Part shown: positions 8,204-16,777 of the stretch, one piece after another | How the letters are laid out: the number at the start of each line of letters is the position of its first letter | Position numbering within the stretch: position 1 is the stretch's first letter | Source of the DNA: F1-120-MAGs238 sp964484185 | GTDB lineage: Bacteria > Planctomycetota > Phycisphaerae > Phycisphaerales > UBA1924 | DNA length: 64,000 bases | Assembly: GCA_964484185.1 (NCBI GenBank) | Contig: CAZAEQ010000009.1 | Coordinates: 66,168 to 130,167, forward strand | Direction of reading: 5' to 3' | Position numbers and translations under genes: made by a program | Notes under the pieces: model-generated | The model's database searches: none | Seen by the model: the letters and a program-made list of their open reading frames with translations, nothing else | What the model was told of the DNA's origin: nothing

Positions 8204-9061
8204 CTACTTCTTTCCGGGAAACAGCCCTTCGATTCCCTTCTTCAACTCATCTGCGGTCTTTTCAGCCTGTTTGCCGATTCCGTCTACCGCCTTACCCAGT
8301 TCGGTCACCGTTTTGGTCTCCTGTCCCGCGGCCTGCACACCCATGTCTCCCAGATTCCCGAGTCTGCCGAGTTGCGAACTGAGTTCGCCGGCGATGTCGG
8401 ATGGGATCAGGCCTCCGCCCTTTTCCACCGCCGCCGCGAGAACGGCACGAACCACGATGCCTGTGAGTTCGCCGGTGTCCACGCCGGAGCCATCGCTGCC
8501 GACATTTTTCAAAGTGATTCTGTCGATCGGAACATCGAGCGCGGTCAGGTCGCCACCGAGACCGAGCAGGTCGAGATGGACATTCACATTGCTGATTGTT
8601 ACTTCCTTGATAATGAACTTCTTTTCACCGCCCTGATTGTTCTGCGGTGACGACGTCTGAAATCTAGAGAGATTGTCAAGGATGGTCTGGTAGTTAGACT
8701 TCCCGTTCGCTTTCTCCAGGTCCAGGCGGATATCGGAGAAAGCAAGGGTTGGAATCTCAATAATCGGCTTTTGCAGTGATGAGGGACTGATGGTCAATTC
8801 TGCGAGCCTGAGATCCATAAACAGGGGCTTCTTGAACCCTGGCGGATTGTTCACGCTCAATCCAGAAAGGGAGCACTGCCCGGAGAAAATCCCCAGGCTC
8901 ACCGAGTTGACCCTGGTTTCCACACCGAGCGCGTAGGTACCACCCTTCTCCACGCCCGACTTGGCGATTCGATCAACAAACACTACACCCAATACAGCAG
9001 CGATCACCAAAGTGACAAACACCACCCCAGACCCAATGGCAATTTTTCGCATCATTTTCAT
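8204..9061 (-). CDS. AsmA-like membrane-anchored protein
   Basis: About 285 residues. A single N-terminal membrane anchor (IAIGSGVVFVTLVIAAVLGVV) is followed by a soluble region resembling AsmA/DUF748-type proteins: SLGIFSGQCSLSGLSVNNPPG, then strands with LTISPSSL and a segment ending in LDVPIDRITLKNVG. The C-terminus has an amphipathic helix rich in Lys and Glu. Such proteins face the periplasm and are linked to outer-membrane lipid or envelope maintenance; that role is an inference. Start 9061 is chosen for its GGAG at 7-nt spacing; ATG 9067 is also possible. The frame runs further upstream, but that extension is not protein-like. Confidence 0.65.
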   Translation of the reverse strand: MKMMRKIAIGSGVVFVTLVIAAVLGVVFVDRIAKSGVEKGGTYALGVETRVNSVSLGIFSGQCSLSGLSVNNPPGFKKPLFMDLRLAELTISPSSLQKPIIEIPTLAFSDIRLDLEKANGKSNYQTILDNLSRFQTSSPQNNQGGEKKFIIKEVTISNVNVHLDLLGLGGDLTALDVPIDRITLKNVGSDGSGVDTGELTGIVVRAVLAAAVEKGGGLIPSDIAGELSSQLGRLGNLGDMGVQAAGQETKTVTELGKAVDGIGKQAEKTADELKKGIEGLFPGKK

Positions 9062-9196
9062 CGTCATACTCCATTGAGAGTTGCGATCCGCCCTGTCAAT
9101 CGTGGAATTGTACCTCCCTGGTGAACTCACGAGGCAATGGCACCAAGAAGCGCTGGTCATGTGCTCGATTGAGAGGACGCCGGGACAACTACAACG

Positions 9197-9226
9197 AAAA
9201 AGGCTCCGGGCCATCCCGGAGCCTTT
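9197..9226 (-). terminator. Intrinsic terminator after dockerin-tailed gene
   Basis: A perfect 12-bp stem (AAAGGCTCCGGG, 9199-9210, with its complement 9215-9226) and a 4-nt loop. On the minus strand it is followed by TTTTT, so it ends the transcript of the secreted-protein gene that stops at 9299. The plus-strand side also has T's, but there is no plus-strand gene here. Confidence 0.88.
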
Positions 9227-9298
9227 CAGAATTCAGACTCGCTCAACTTGAGCATGGCGGTGCCGACACACCAGACATCCCGAAGGAGGTGCCAGGCT

Positions 9299-11008
9299 TC
9301 AGCAACCTATGCTGAAAGTATCTACAAAGTCGAGGTAATCAAAGAAATCAATGATTTCGTCGTGATTGAAGTCGGCACTGGCAGCACCGGTTGAAAAGGA
9401 ATCCACGAAGTCGAGATAGTCGAAGAAATCGACAACAAGATCACAGTTGAAATCAGCGGCACAGAAGGACAACGTGGCGATGACTGTCTCTGCGCTTATT
9501 TCCCCGTCGCAGGCATCGGCGCTGGAGATGACGCACTGGTAGAACCCGATATCGCCCGCATTAGGACGGATGATGATCGCACGCGAAAAGAAGCCGTTGT
9601 CCTGCAGGAGAATGCCATGAATGTCGAAATTCCCGCCGAAATCTGAGATGAGCGGGATGCCGTTTTTCTTCCACTGGTAGGTGAAGTTGCCAAGCTGGGG
9701 CGCGATCTCTGTGGACACGATGACAAAGAATGGACCCTCGCTCCCGTTCTGCGGCGCGGTGGCCATACACCGAGTGATCACGGAGTCCACGGGCTGTGAG
9801 GTAATAGCAATGTCGGGACAAGCTCCAATCGAGAGCATTCCCGGGCCGCGTTGAATGCCCTGCGGTGTGCCATAGTCCCAGCCAGCGATGCGAATCAGGA
9901 TTGGTTCGCCGGCTGTCGCTGCGAATCCGATCGTGCTGCCGAGTGAGTAATTTCCGGAATCGTCATTGCAAGCGATTTCACCCGCGCCGCTGGTTGAATA
10001 GATGGAAAGGACAGTGTCAAAATTTGTCAGATCTGAGACGGTGCTGAACTGCACGAAATGGGTGGAAGCTGGTGTATAGAGGAACCATACATCAGCGAAG
10101 GTAAACCCGGGGAAACAGCCAGAGTCTCCATCAGTCTCAGCCCAGGTAGTATTGAACGGAAAGGTCCCATCGCCAACAGGGGTGGCATTGGCCATCAGAT
10201 CGTTGGCAGGAATCGGTGGTTGAGCAACAACATCCGGGTCGTACCAGAACGAACCACCAAGCTGAGGCGTTGAATTGGCGTACGGATTTGTGAACTGGAC
10301 AAAGGACCCATTGTCGCCCTGTGCGATGTTATATGCGTAGTACGAATCCGCCGGATCAGCGTTCCAGACGTTGGTGAGATACACCGTGTTGTTGCCAACT
10401 GCAAGGCCGCGGTACATGCCGTAGGCATTGGGGAATGCACCAACGGGGCCGCTGGAAATGCGATGTTTTGCGCCAGTCGTTGGATTGATTGAATAAAGCC
10501 CAGACTGACCGTACTCGCTATATCCATAGAGCAGTCCATCGACAGGATTGCCATCAAGGGCGAAGAACAGTTCATTAGGTGAAGCAACAGCGAGCGTGCA
10601 TACACCTGTTTCTGTATTGATTTCGTAGATTCCTCTGGGAGTCGCGTACTCGGCCCAGCCGTAAAGCTTGCCATTCACGTATCCCATATCAAAGATCGCA
10701 ACGGAGGTTTGAGCAATCCGGCTGGGAGTGCGGCCAGGAATCGTGGCATAGAGATCAGTGGTAAAAACACCAGCGGTGAAGTAAATCATGTTCTGCGGAG
10801 TACACGCGGCCCCCTGCATGGCAAACTGATAGAGCGGCGCCCAGGAGACAGAACCGGGGAATCCAGAATCAAGCGCTGTCTCAAAACAGAATGGGGGATT
10901 TTCAGGATCGCTGCCATTTTGTCCGACAAACAGTCTGCCAGTCTGCGCACTCGCCGAAGCAAGCAGACCTGCAAAGCTCGCGAGAACTAAGAGTTTATTC
11001 ATAGACAT
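9299..11008 (-). CDS. Secreted protein with C-terminal dockerin-like repeat
   Basis: A 569-residue exported protein with a signal peptide (residues 1-21, cleaved after ASA). Residues about 25-265 contain repeated short blocks (YINGKLYGWAEY-like, LLYGYSEYGQSGLYSI) suggesting a propeller-like fold. A middle part (about 265-400) has a PPC/jelly-roll look (FADVWFLYTPAS, CNDDSGNYS). Then an Ig-like stretch with YQWKKNG. The last 55 residues hold two near-identical repeats, CAADFNCDLVVDFFDYLDF and ADFNHDEIIDFFDYLDF, ending in GC; the Asp-rich loops could bind calcium. NCBI uses the name GC-type dockerin domain for such planctomycetal tails. Partner and function are unknown. Start supported by GGAGGT 8 nt upstream. 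Confidence 0.8.
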   Translation of the reverse strand: MSMNKLLVLASFAGLLASASAQTGRLFVGQNGSDPENPPFCFETALDSGFPGSVSWAPLYQFAMQGAACTPQNMIYFTAGVFTTDLYATIPGRTPSRIAQTSVAIFDMGYVNGKLYGWAEYATPRGIYEINTETGVCTLAVASPNELFFALDGNPVDGLLYGYSEYGQSGLYSINPTTGAKHRISSGPVGAFPNAYGMYRGLAVGNNTVYLTNVWNADPADSYYAYNIAQGDNGSFVQFTNPYANSTPQLGGSFWYDPDVVAQPPIPANDLMANATPVGDGTFPFNTTWAETDGDSGCFPGFTFADVWFLYTPASTHFVQFSTVSDLTNFDTVLSIYSTSGAGEIACNDDSGNYSLGSTIGFAATAGEPILIRIAGWDYGTPQGIQRGPGMLSIGACPDIAITSQPVDSVITRCMATAPQNGSEGPFFVIVSTEIAPQLGNFTYQWKKNGIPLISDFGGNFDIHGILLQDNGFFSRAIIIRPNAGDIGFYQCVISSADACDGEISAETVIATLSFCAADFNCDLVVDFFDYLDFVDSFSTGAASADFNHDEIIDFFDYLDFVDTFSIGC

Positions 11009-11718
11009 AATATCGACCTCCAGGTGAGAACAGTCACATTGTCAGCAATGAGCATTAGCGACACCGGAGGCCGCTGGCAATCTGCCGCACTCGTTCAAGG
11101 ACGCTTCTCACATGCAGCATACTCGTCATGCCGCATATGTCAACGTTATTCTGAAGAGATTGGGGAGTTCCGCAGCGCGGATGAACACATCAAAGAGTTA
11201 TAGAGCGAACTGCGGTCGCCAGAAACGGGTTTTCCTGATTTTGAGAATCAGGACAAATCAGAGTGCGTACACAGGAGTATGAGCGATGGGGCACGAATGC
11301 GGACCCTTTGGTGTGCTCGCTGCGATTCCACCTTCGAAGTTCCCGAAGATCTTCCGACTACGACAACAGGAGTTCTTCGTCGCAGTGATCATCGGAGACT
11401 TGAAGATGGCGGCCATTCCCGCGCTGGCCCTACCCGTACGCCCGCCACCCACCGAGAGCAGCACAATGGCTCATCAGCGATGATGCGTCTGGCGAGCGAT
11501 GCTTGAAACCTCGCTCGAGAAGTTCAGACCATTCTTGCAGACACTGGCGGCGATGACTGGAGTCGATTTAGAATTCTCAATTCTTTCAGACAGGACAATT
11601 TCATTCATATCCAAGCAGCAGAACCGACACTCTCAGACTGTCATCCATCAGACTCGACTTCACAATGACATTCTGCATCGGAAACGATGGGTCGAAGTGC
11701 GCACACCCAAATCTGAAT
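11009..11718. other. 710-nt intergenic region without a convincing gene
   Basis: It separates two minus-strand genes. Several overlapping short frames exist, none with clear protein character. The only hint is a short plus-strand frame from 11279, beginning with a CxxC zinc-ribbon-like start (LWCARCDSTFEVPEDLP), after which the sequence looks random; this could be a decayed or frameshifted small gene. A weak hairpin (CCTGATT/AATCAGG) lies near 11234-11252. The promoter of the dockerin-tailed gene should lie in the first 100 nt. Confidence 0.4.
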
Positions 11719-14184
11719 TCACCGATTGTCCAGGAAAGCTGCCCTATATATTAATTGGAAGGTGCCCTGACTCCATGCGCGATAATGTGGCTGGAATCCA
11801 AAGAGATGGACCGCGCCCTTTCCATGTGGCACGCGGACCCATGCGCCCTGGTTCTCTATTACATCTGGCTTTGCAATCCAGCCTGATTGCAGGAGTTGTG
11901 TTGGCGCGTATCGGAGCATGAACTGCGGTTTTACTTCAGTTGCGCCGGATTTCTTTCGTTCATCATCGGTCATCGCGCGGTAAGCCTGGCCGCGTGAGAA
12001 GAAGAGTGAGACTGAAGATGGTAAGCCGGCAGTCATTGGCTGCATTTCGGGCACCGCGCGAAGGACACTGCCAGGGCAGGAAAAGTCTTTGTTTGCCGGG
12101 TCACTGGTGACATCAATCAGGGGAGCGCTGAAGAGGTCGATGGCCCACTTGCTGGCGGCTGAATAGGTGATGAGTGTGCCGCCGGCGCGGACGAATTCTT
12201 CTACTGCAACTGAACCTTCGGGCGCGAGGCCGCCGGAATACTGATCGGCGACTGTGCCCAGGGCGCGGCCTTTATCGAGTGAGCCTGACGAAATGCTTGG
12301 GATGATCAACACATCGATGAACGCGCTGAGATTTCCGGCGCGGAGCATCTCGTTTCGCACGGTGACATATGGAATTTTTTCAGTATCGAGGACCCATCGC
12401 ATCCAACCTTCATCCATGCTGCCAGACCAGGGCGAATACAGCCCGATGCGAGGCAGTTTGGTAATCGCGATATCGCCATCGCCGGGCTTGGCACTGAGTT
12501 CGAATACGCCACCAGATTCGCCGGCAGTGTGGAACGCCTGCTGTTTTCCTTGCGAGAGTTCAGATGCTAGTTGGGTCCAAGAATCGCTGTGCCAGCTTGA
12601 GATTTTTCCTGCGGCGACTCGGGGATCGCCGCGGAATGAGACGAGGGCTTGATCGAGTTTAGTGACTCGCTTTGAGCCGCTTGGCAATACGCCGACGACT
12701 TCCACGCGGCGAACGCCCATGAGCATGGGGAGAGTCCAGCCTGCAACGTCGTAGGGCGGAGTGGTGCCAGGATAACGCTGTACATCGAAGAGTTCTTTGA
12801 CGTGCTGGCCGTAAGGCTGAGCGCGGCGAATTACGATCGAGCCTGCGGGATAGGTTCGACCATCGGCGGCCAACTCGGTATCGCTTCGCTCAAGTTCAAC
12901 TCCAGAGAGCAGGAGGATTTCAACGAGTCGGCGTACTGCGGCGGGATCGCGATTGTCGCTGGGAATCAGCCAGGCGGTGGGCGAGTTTTCTGTTCCCGCG
13001 AGAATTGCTCGCTGCGAGGCCTCGAGCGTGGTGCGGAGCCAGAGTTCACGCTCGCGCGAGAGGCCCGAGAGGATCGAGCGACCGAATGCATGTTCGTAAT
13101 CCATGATGTCACGGAGTCGCCACCAGCCGCCTGGCCAGGGTTTGATGAACTGATTGGAAGGCGCGTTTTCAGTCAGTCCAGAGGGCGGCTCGATGCGGGC
13201 TGGTTGCAGGAATACTGGAGTAGCAATCTGGACGCCTGCGCCTTCGGTCAAGAGACCCACGATGTTGTGACGCACCGGAACGTTGCGATTGCCGCCGTTC
13301 CACCACATGTCGTAGGTGACTCCGGATGCGATGCCGGAGAGACCATCGCGGTGCATGTCGAGGACTGCGCGAGTACCGAGCAGGTTGATACCGGCGATGA
13401 TTCCAGGGTCGAGATTGGGTGAAAGCGGGTCGCGGAATGGAGGCACAAACATGCGTTCGCCGCGGCCGCCTTGCTCGTGGACATCCCAGTACACTGTGGG
13501 GAACCATTCTGTGTAGAGGAGCTTGGTGACGATGCGAGGCTCGGCCTGCGTGAGCATGAACCAGACGCGATTGTTGTCGTGGCCGACATAGAGCTGATAG
13601 AGGCGGGTGAGCTCGGTGGCTTCGTGAGGTGTACCGACGTTCTTGCGATACCAGTCGACCACGACATCGAGACCATCGGGGTTGGTTGAAGGGAACATGA
13701 CTACGACGCACTGCTCGCGGGCGGTTTTCCACGGCTCGGCGTCGCTGGTTGCGAGCAGGTGGGCGAACTCCATGGCGAATTGCGGCGATGCGGTTTCGGT
13801 AGAGTGCATGGCGCAGGAGATGAAGACGATTACTCTGCCTTTTTTGACTGCTTCATCGAGTTGGGCTGGAGTTTTGCCGCGAGGGTCGGCGAGTGTGTGG
13901 GCGTGTTTTTTGATTTCATCGAGTCTTGAGAGGTTTTCTTCGCTTGAGATTACAGAGATGAGGAAGTCGCGACCTTCGGTGGTTTTCCCGACGGCTTGAG
14001 TATTGACGCGTGGGCTCTGGTCGCCGAGCTTTTTGAAATAACCGCTGACTTCGGTCCAGTCTGCGAGTATGAAGTCGCCGCCGACGGGGCGACCGAGGTG
14101 CTCTTGCGGAGTGGTGACTTGGGACATTGCGGTTGAGCAAAGTGCGATCGCGGCGAAGACAATACACACAATCCGAATAAGCAT
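11719..14184 (-). CDS. M14-family metallopeptidase (zinc carboxypeptidase), secreted
   Basis: An 821-residue exported peptidase. Signal peptide residues 1-21 end near AMS. The M14 fold occupies about residues 45-330: TTEGRDFLISVISS, then the zinc motif HSTE (AMHSTETASPQFAMEF; H and E ligands), the substrate-side region NPDG, and VYWDVHEQGGRGE, which carries the probable third zinc His. The remaining 490 residues are an uncharacterised C-terminal part with a glutamine-amidotransferase-like look in the last third, as in other large M14 proteins of this type. Expected to cut peptides outside the cytoplasm. GGAG lies 9 nt before the ATG. Followed by the long gene-poor stretch. Confidence 0.85.
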   Translation of the reverse strand: MLIRIVCIVFAAIALCSTAMSQVTTPQEHLGRPVGGDFILADWTEVSGYFKKLGDQSPRVNTQAVGKTTEGRDFLISVISSEENLSRLDEIKKHAHTLADPRGKTPAQLDEAVKKGRVIVFISCAMHSTETASPQFAMEFAHLLATSDAEPWKTAREQCVVVMFPSTNPDGLDVVVDWYRKNVGTPHEATELTRLYQLYVGHDNNRVWFMLTQAEPRIVTKLLYTEWFPTVYWDVHEQGGRGERMFVPPFRDPLSPNLDPGIIAGINLLGTRAVLDMHRDGLSGIASGVTYDMWWNGGNRNVPVRHNIVGLLTEGAGVQIATPVFLQPARIEPPSGLTENAPSNQFIKPWPGGWWRLRDIMDYEHAFGRSILSGLSRERELWLRTTLEASQRAILAGTENSPTAWLIPSDNRDPAAVRRLVEILLLSGVELERSDTELAADGRTYPAGSIVIRRAQPYGQHVKELFDVQRYPGTTPPYDVAGWTLPMLMGVRRVEVVGVLPSGSKRVTKLDQALVSFRGDPRVAAGKISSWHSDSWTQLASELSQGKQQAFHTAGESGGVFELSAKPGDGDIAITKLPRIGLYSPWSGSMDEGWMRWVLDTEKIPYVTVRNEMLRAGNLSAFIDVLIIPSISSGSLDKGRALGTVADQYSGGLAPEGSVAVEEFVRAGGTLITYSAASKWAIDLFSAPLIDVTSDPANKDFSCPGSVLRAVPEMQPMTAGLPSSVSLFFSRGQAYRAMTDDERKKSGATEVKPQFMLRYAPTQLLQSGWIAKPDVIENQGAWVRVPHGKGAVHLFGFQPHYRAWSQGTFQLIYRAAFLDNR

Positions 14185-14310
14185 GCGTGAGACTCCATGA
14201 CCCTGCTGCGAGCAAGATCGATTGTCATCATACTGGAATCACCCACACCCTGCCACTGGAGGGAACCACCATATGATCTCGCGTAAGTGATTTAATGGGA
14301 GATACAGGCG

Positions 14311-14835
14311 ATGCGAGAGAAGTGGTTTGAACGTACGTTCAATTTTGATGTTCCGGTCGGGCGGATGCCCTATCTGATTGAGCGACTTCGAGGAACTCCC
14401 GCTCGAATCGATGAGAAGATTCGCGGAGTTCCAGATGCAATTCTGACAAGGCGTATTGAGAATACCTGGTCGATTCAAGAGAACATCGGGCACCTCGCCG
14501 ATCTTGAGCGGCTTCACCTTGCACGGCTCGACGACCTTGAGCAACACTTGTCTGACCTGCGTCCGGCAGACTTGACGAACAAGCCGACTTGGGATTCGGA
14601 TCATAATTCCAAGTCAATTGCAGCAGTAAGTGAAGCGTTTCGAGCCGTTCGCCAGCGTTTCATCAATCGGCTTGAGCAGTGGAAGCCGGAGGAACTCGAA
14701 TTTCACGCGATGCATCCGCGGCTGAATGTGCCTATGCGTGCGATCGATGTTGCGATATTCGCCGCAGAACACGATGATTATCACCTTGTGCGAGTACACG
14801 AGCTTGCCGGACGCCTTTGCAAAATGGTGTGCTAA
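14311..14835 (+). CDS. DinB-family protein
   Basis: A 174-residue four-helix-bundle protein of the DinB/YfiT superfamily. Visible features are WSIQENIGHLADLE around residue 49, giving one metal His, and AEHDDYHLVRVHEL near the C-terminus, giving the HxxxH pair. Members bind a divalent metal and often act as thiol-dependent transferases (bacillithiol- or mycothiol-type) or are stress-induced; the activity here is unknown. ATG is supported by a GGGAGA site 8 nt upstream. It is divergent from the metallopeptidase, sharing a 126-nt promoter region. Confidence 0.82.
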   Translation: MREKWFERTFNFDVPVGRMPYLIERLRGTPARIDEKIRGVPDAILTRRIENTWSIQENIGHLADLERLHLARLDDLEQHLSDLRPADLTNKPTWDSDHNSKSIAAVSEAFRAVRQRFINRLEQWKPEELEFHAMHPRLNVPMRAIDVAIFAAEHDDYHLVRVHELAGRLCKMVC

Positions 14836-14861
14836 GCATGCGCTTCAGATCGCATGAGACC

Positions 14862-16565
14862 TCACATTCCACGGGGAACGAACAGTGCGTTGAGCGTGGA
14901 TGTGTAGCAGTCGACAGACCCCTGGGCCGTGATCACAGTCTTGAAACTTCGAACTCCGGGGCCTGAAACCGGTATTACCCAGGAGAGAGTTAAAGAGCCG
15001 CTGACAGATATTCCTTGCGGATTGAGATCACCGTAGCTGCTCGCTCTGGTTTCTACCAGCATCACTGGATTGCCGCTGGTGGTTTCCTCCAGCTTGAAAT
15101 ATGCACTGCTGTCACTGACGTTTGGGCTCGGGTCAAAAATGTGTGTATTAATTGTCGCGGTAATGAGTAGAAATCCCGCTGCCGGTACAGTCATGGAGAG
15201 CGTATCGATATCGCGAAATGTATTGGTGACCCTAACAGCAAGCTGGAAATTGCGAGGATCCCGAAACGTCTGAGTGGATGCAATCGCCGGCTGATTCGTG
15301 TACGTTGCGTTCCCGCTTGCACCATCCAGAACCACCGTCGGATTGCCTGCTGTATTTCTAATATCCACTTTGGCCGCACGCGTTCCATCATCGCTTGGCC
15401 AGACCTCGACCGCATTCCTCAACCGCATGATCCCTGCGTTTCCACCGGTGTTGTTGATATTGATTCCGGGCACCAAGCTGTCGAGACGGACTTGAACGGT
15501 CTGCCCAGCGGCAACCTGGACGTCAAGTGGCGCCGCCGGCGCGGTGGTCCCAATTCCAACTCGCCCAGCAGGATCAATTGTCATTCGCACTGCATTGGCT
15601 GTTTGATCTCGCACGAGCAGCTTTCCGGGCCCTTCCGAATTGGCTGTGCTCGTCGTGATCAAGTTCCACGTTCTGCCGCTGGCGCCCGAGTTCTGAAAAT
15701 TCAACCACGTTCCGCCGGTGCTTGAGGAATTCAGATTCGCAACGGTCTGGGTGGGAACGACTACCGAGGGTGCTGCAGTAAATATGTTTGCGGCATTCAA
15801 TTTGGGAATGTTGGAGCTCAAACGCACATCAGCAATTGTCCCGGAGACAATTGCGCCTGCATCGTGAGTGTGACCAGTAAGCGAGAATGCCGCGCCTTCG
15901 AACCCATCCAGAAGATCTGCGTTGAGGCTCGTAACTTTGGTTGTGTTCCCGACGGAAAAAGGCGCCCCTGCTGCGCTAAAGGCTGGGGCAACGCTGAACG
16001 TCTTTGACCCAGTGAACACTTGAGTTCCGCCGAGAGTGGTAACATTTCCGCTGAGACGACTATCCGCGACAGTTCCAGTAAGGTTCGCCGCATTGGTGTA
16101 GAAACTTGCGGATTGATTGTTCAGGAGCGTCGCGTTCGCGGCTATTGCCGCATTCGTGGAATTGGCCGAAAGCAGGGAATACGCGGCGTACGGCGATGTT
16201 GACAATTTTTGACGCGGCCCCAGTGTGACAAAGCCGGCTCCGTTACTGCAGTTCATTCCACTGTCCGGACGCACATCAATTTCCAGGTATCTGAGCGCGC
16301 CGCCGAATACCGCGCCGAAGTCCAGCTCGACCGAGAAACGCCCTTCGCTGACTGCAATATTGTCCAAACACTGCGTCGTACCGATCTGGGTTATACCTCC
16401 GAGTGAGTCATACAACCGAAATCGCATGTCGTGCGGTCCGTTGGCCGCCGCGTTTCCCGACTGAAGCTCCCCTTGATACGTGAAAGCGCTGTTTATCTGG
16501 GCGAGCGCGGGAGCGGATATTGCCATGATTCCAGCCCAGCAGGCCATGCGAAGCTCTTGCAACAT
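14862..16565 (-). CDS. Secreted tail-fibre-like repeat protein
   Basis: A 567-residue exported protein (signal peptide residues 1-22, ending ALA). Residues 24-130 form a compact domain beginning FTYQGELQ and including MRFRLYD and LDFGAVFGGALRYLEIDVR, common at the N-terminus of planctomycetal and other secreted fibre-like proteins. It is followed by phage-tail-fibre-like repeats: LTGTVADSRLSGNV, then VSGTIADVRLSSNI, with NADLLDGFEGAAFSLTGHTHDAG between them, a trimerising pattern. The C-terminal 130 residues are a beta-rich domain ending LNALFVPRGM. Probably a surface or extracellular fibre. Start supported by AGGAG 8 nt upstream. Confidence 0.72.
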   Translation of the reverse strand: MLQELRMACWAGIMAISAPALAQINSAFTYQGELQSGNAAANGPHDMRFRLYDSLGGITQIGTTQCLDNIAVSEGRFSVELDFGAVFGGALRYLEIDVRPDSGMNCSNGAGFVTLGPRQKLSTSPYAAYSLLSANSTNAAIAANATLLNNQSASFYTNAANLTGTVADSRLSGNVTTLGGTQVFTGSKTFSVAPAFSAAGAPFSVGNTTKVTSLNADLLDGFEGAAFSLTGHTHDAGAIVSGTIADVRLSSNIPKLNAANIFTAAPSVVVPTQTVANLNSSSTGGTWLNFQNSGASGRTWNLITTSTANSEGPGKLLVRDQTANAVRMTIDPAGRVGIGTTAPAAPLDVQVAAGQTVQVRLDSLVPGININNTGGNAGIMRLRNAVEVWPSDDGTRAAKVDIRNTAGNPTVVLDGASGNATYTNQPAIASTQTFRDPRNFQLAVRVTNTFRDIDTLSMTVPAAGFLLITATINTHIFDPSPNVSDSSAYFKLEETTSGNPVMLVETRASSYGDLNPQGISVSGSLTLSWVIPVSGPGVRSFKTVITAQGSVDCYTSTLNALFVPRGM

Positions 16566-16777
16566 ACTTGACTTCTCCTAAGGGTCCGTCCAGTCTAACA
16601 AATGCTATCATCCAGTTCAAGGTTATTAGGTTGGCTTCCAGAGGCCCGGGTGCTGGTATTTGTCCAGTAAGCCTTGCCTTTTCTTCCAGCAGACCGCGAG
16701 AATTCACATTATCGGCTGATCGCAGCAGAACCTCAGTGCTCGCGAAAATGGCAGCATTCAACCGATACTCAAAAATC

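Noticed and set aside
9068..9214. N-terminal extension of the AsmA-like protein
   Set aside because: Not protein-like, overlaps a terminator hairpin; ATG 9061 has a proper SD.
11499..11921. Plus-strand frame overlapping the metallopeptidase end
   Set aside because: It overlaps 200 nt of a clear gene on the other strand and has no recognisable motif or SD.
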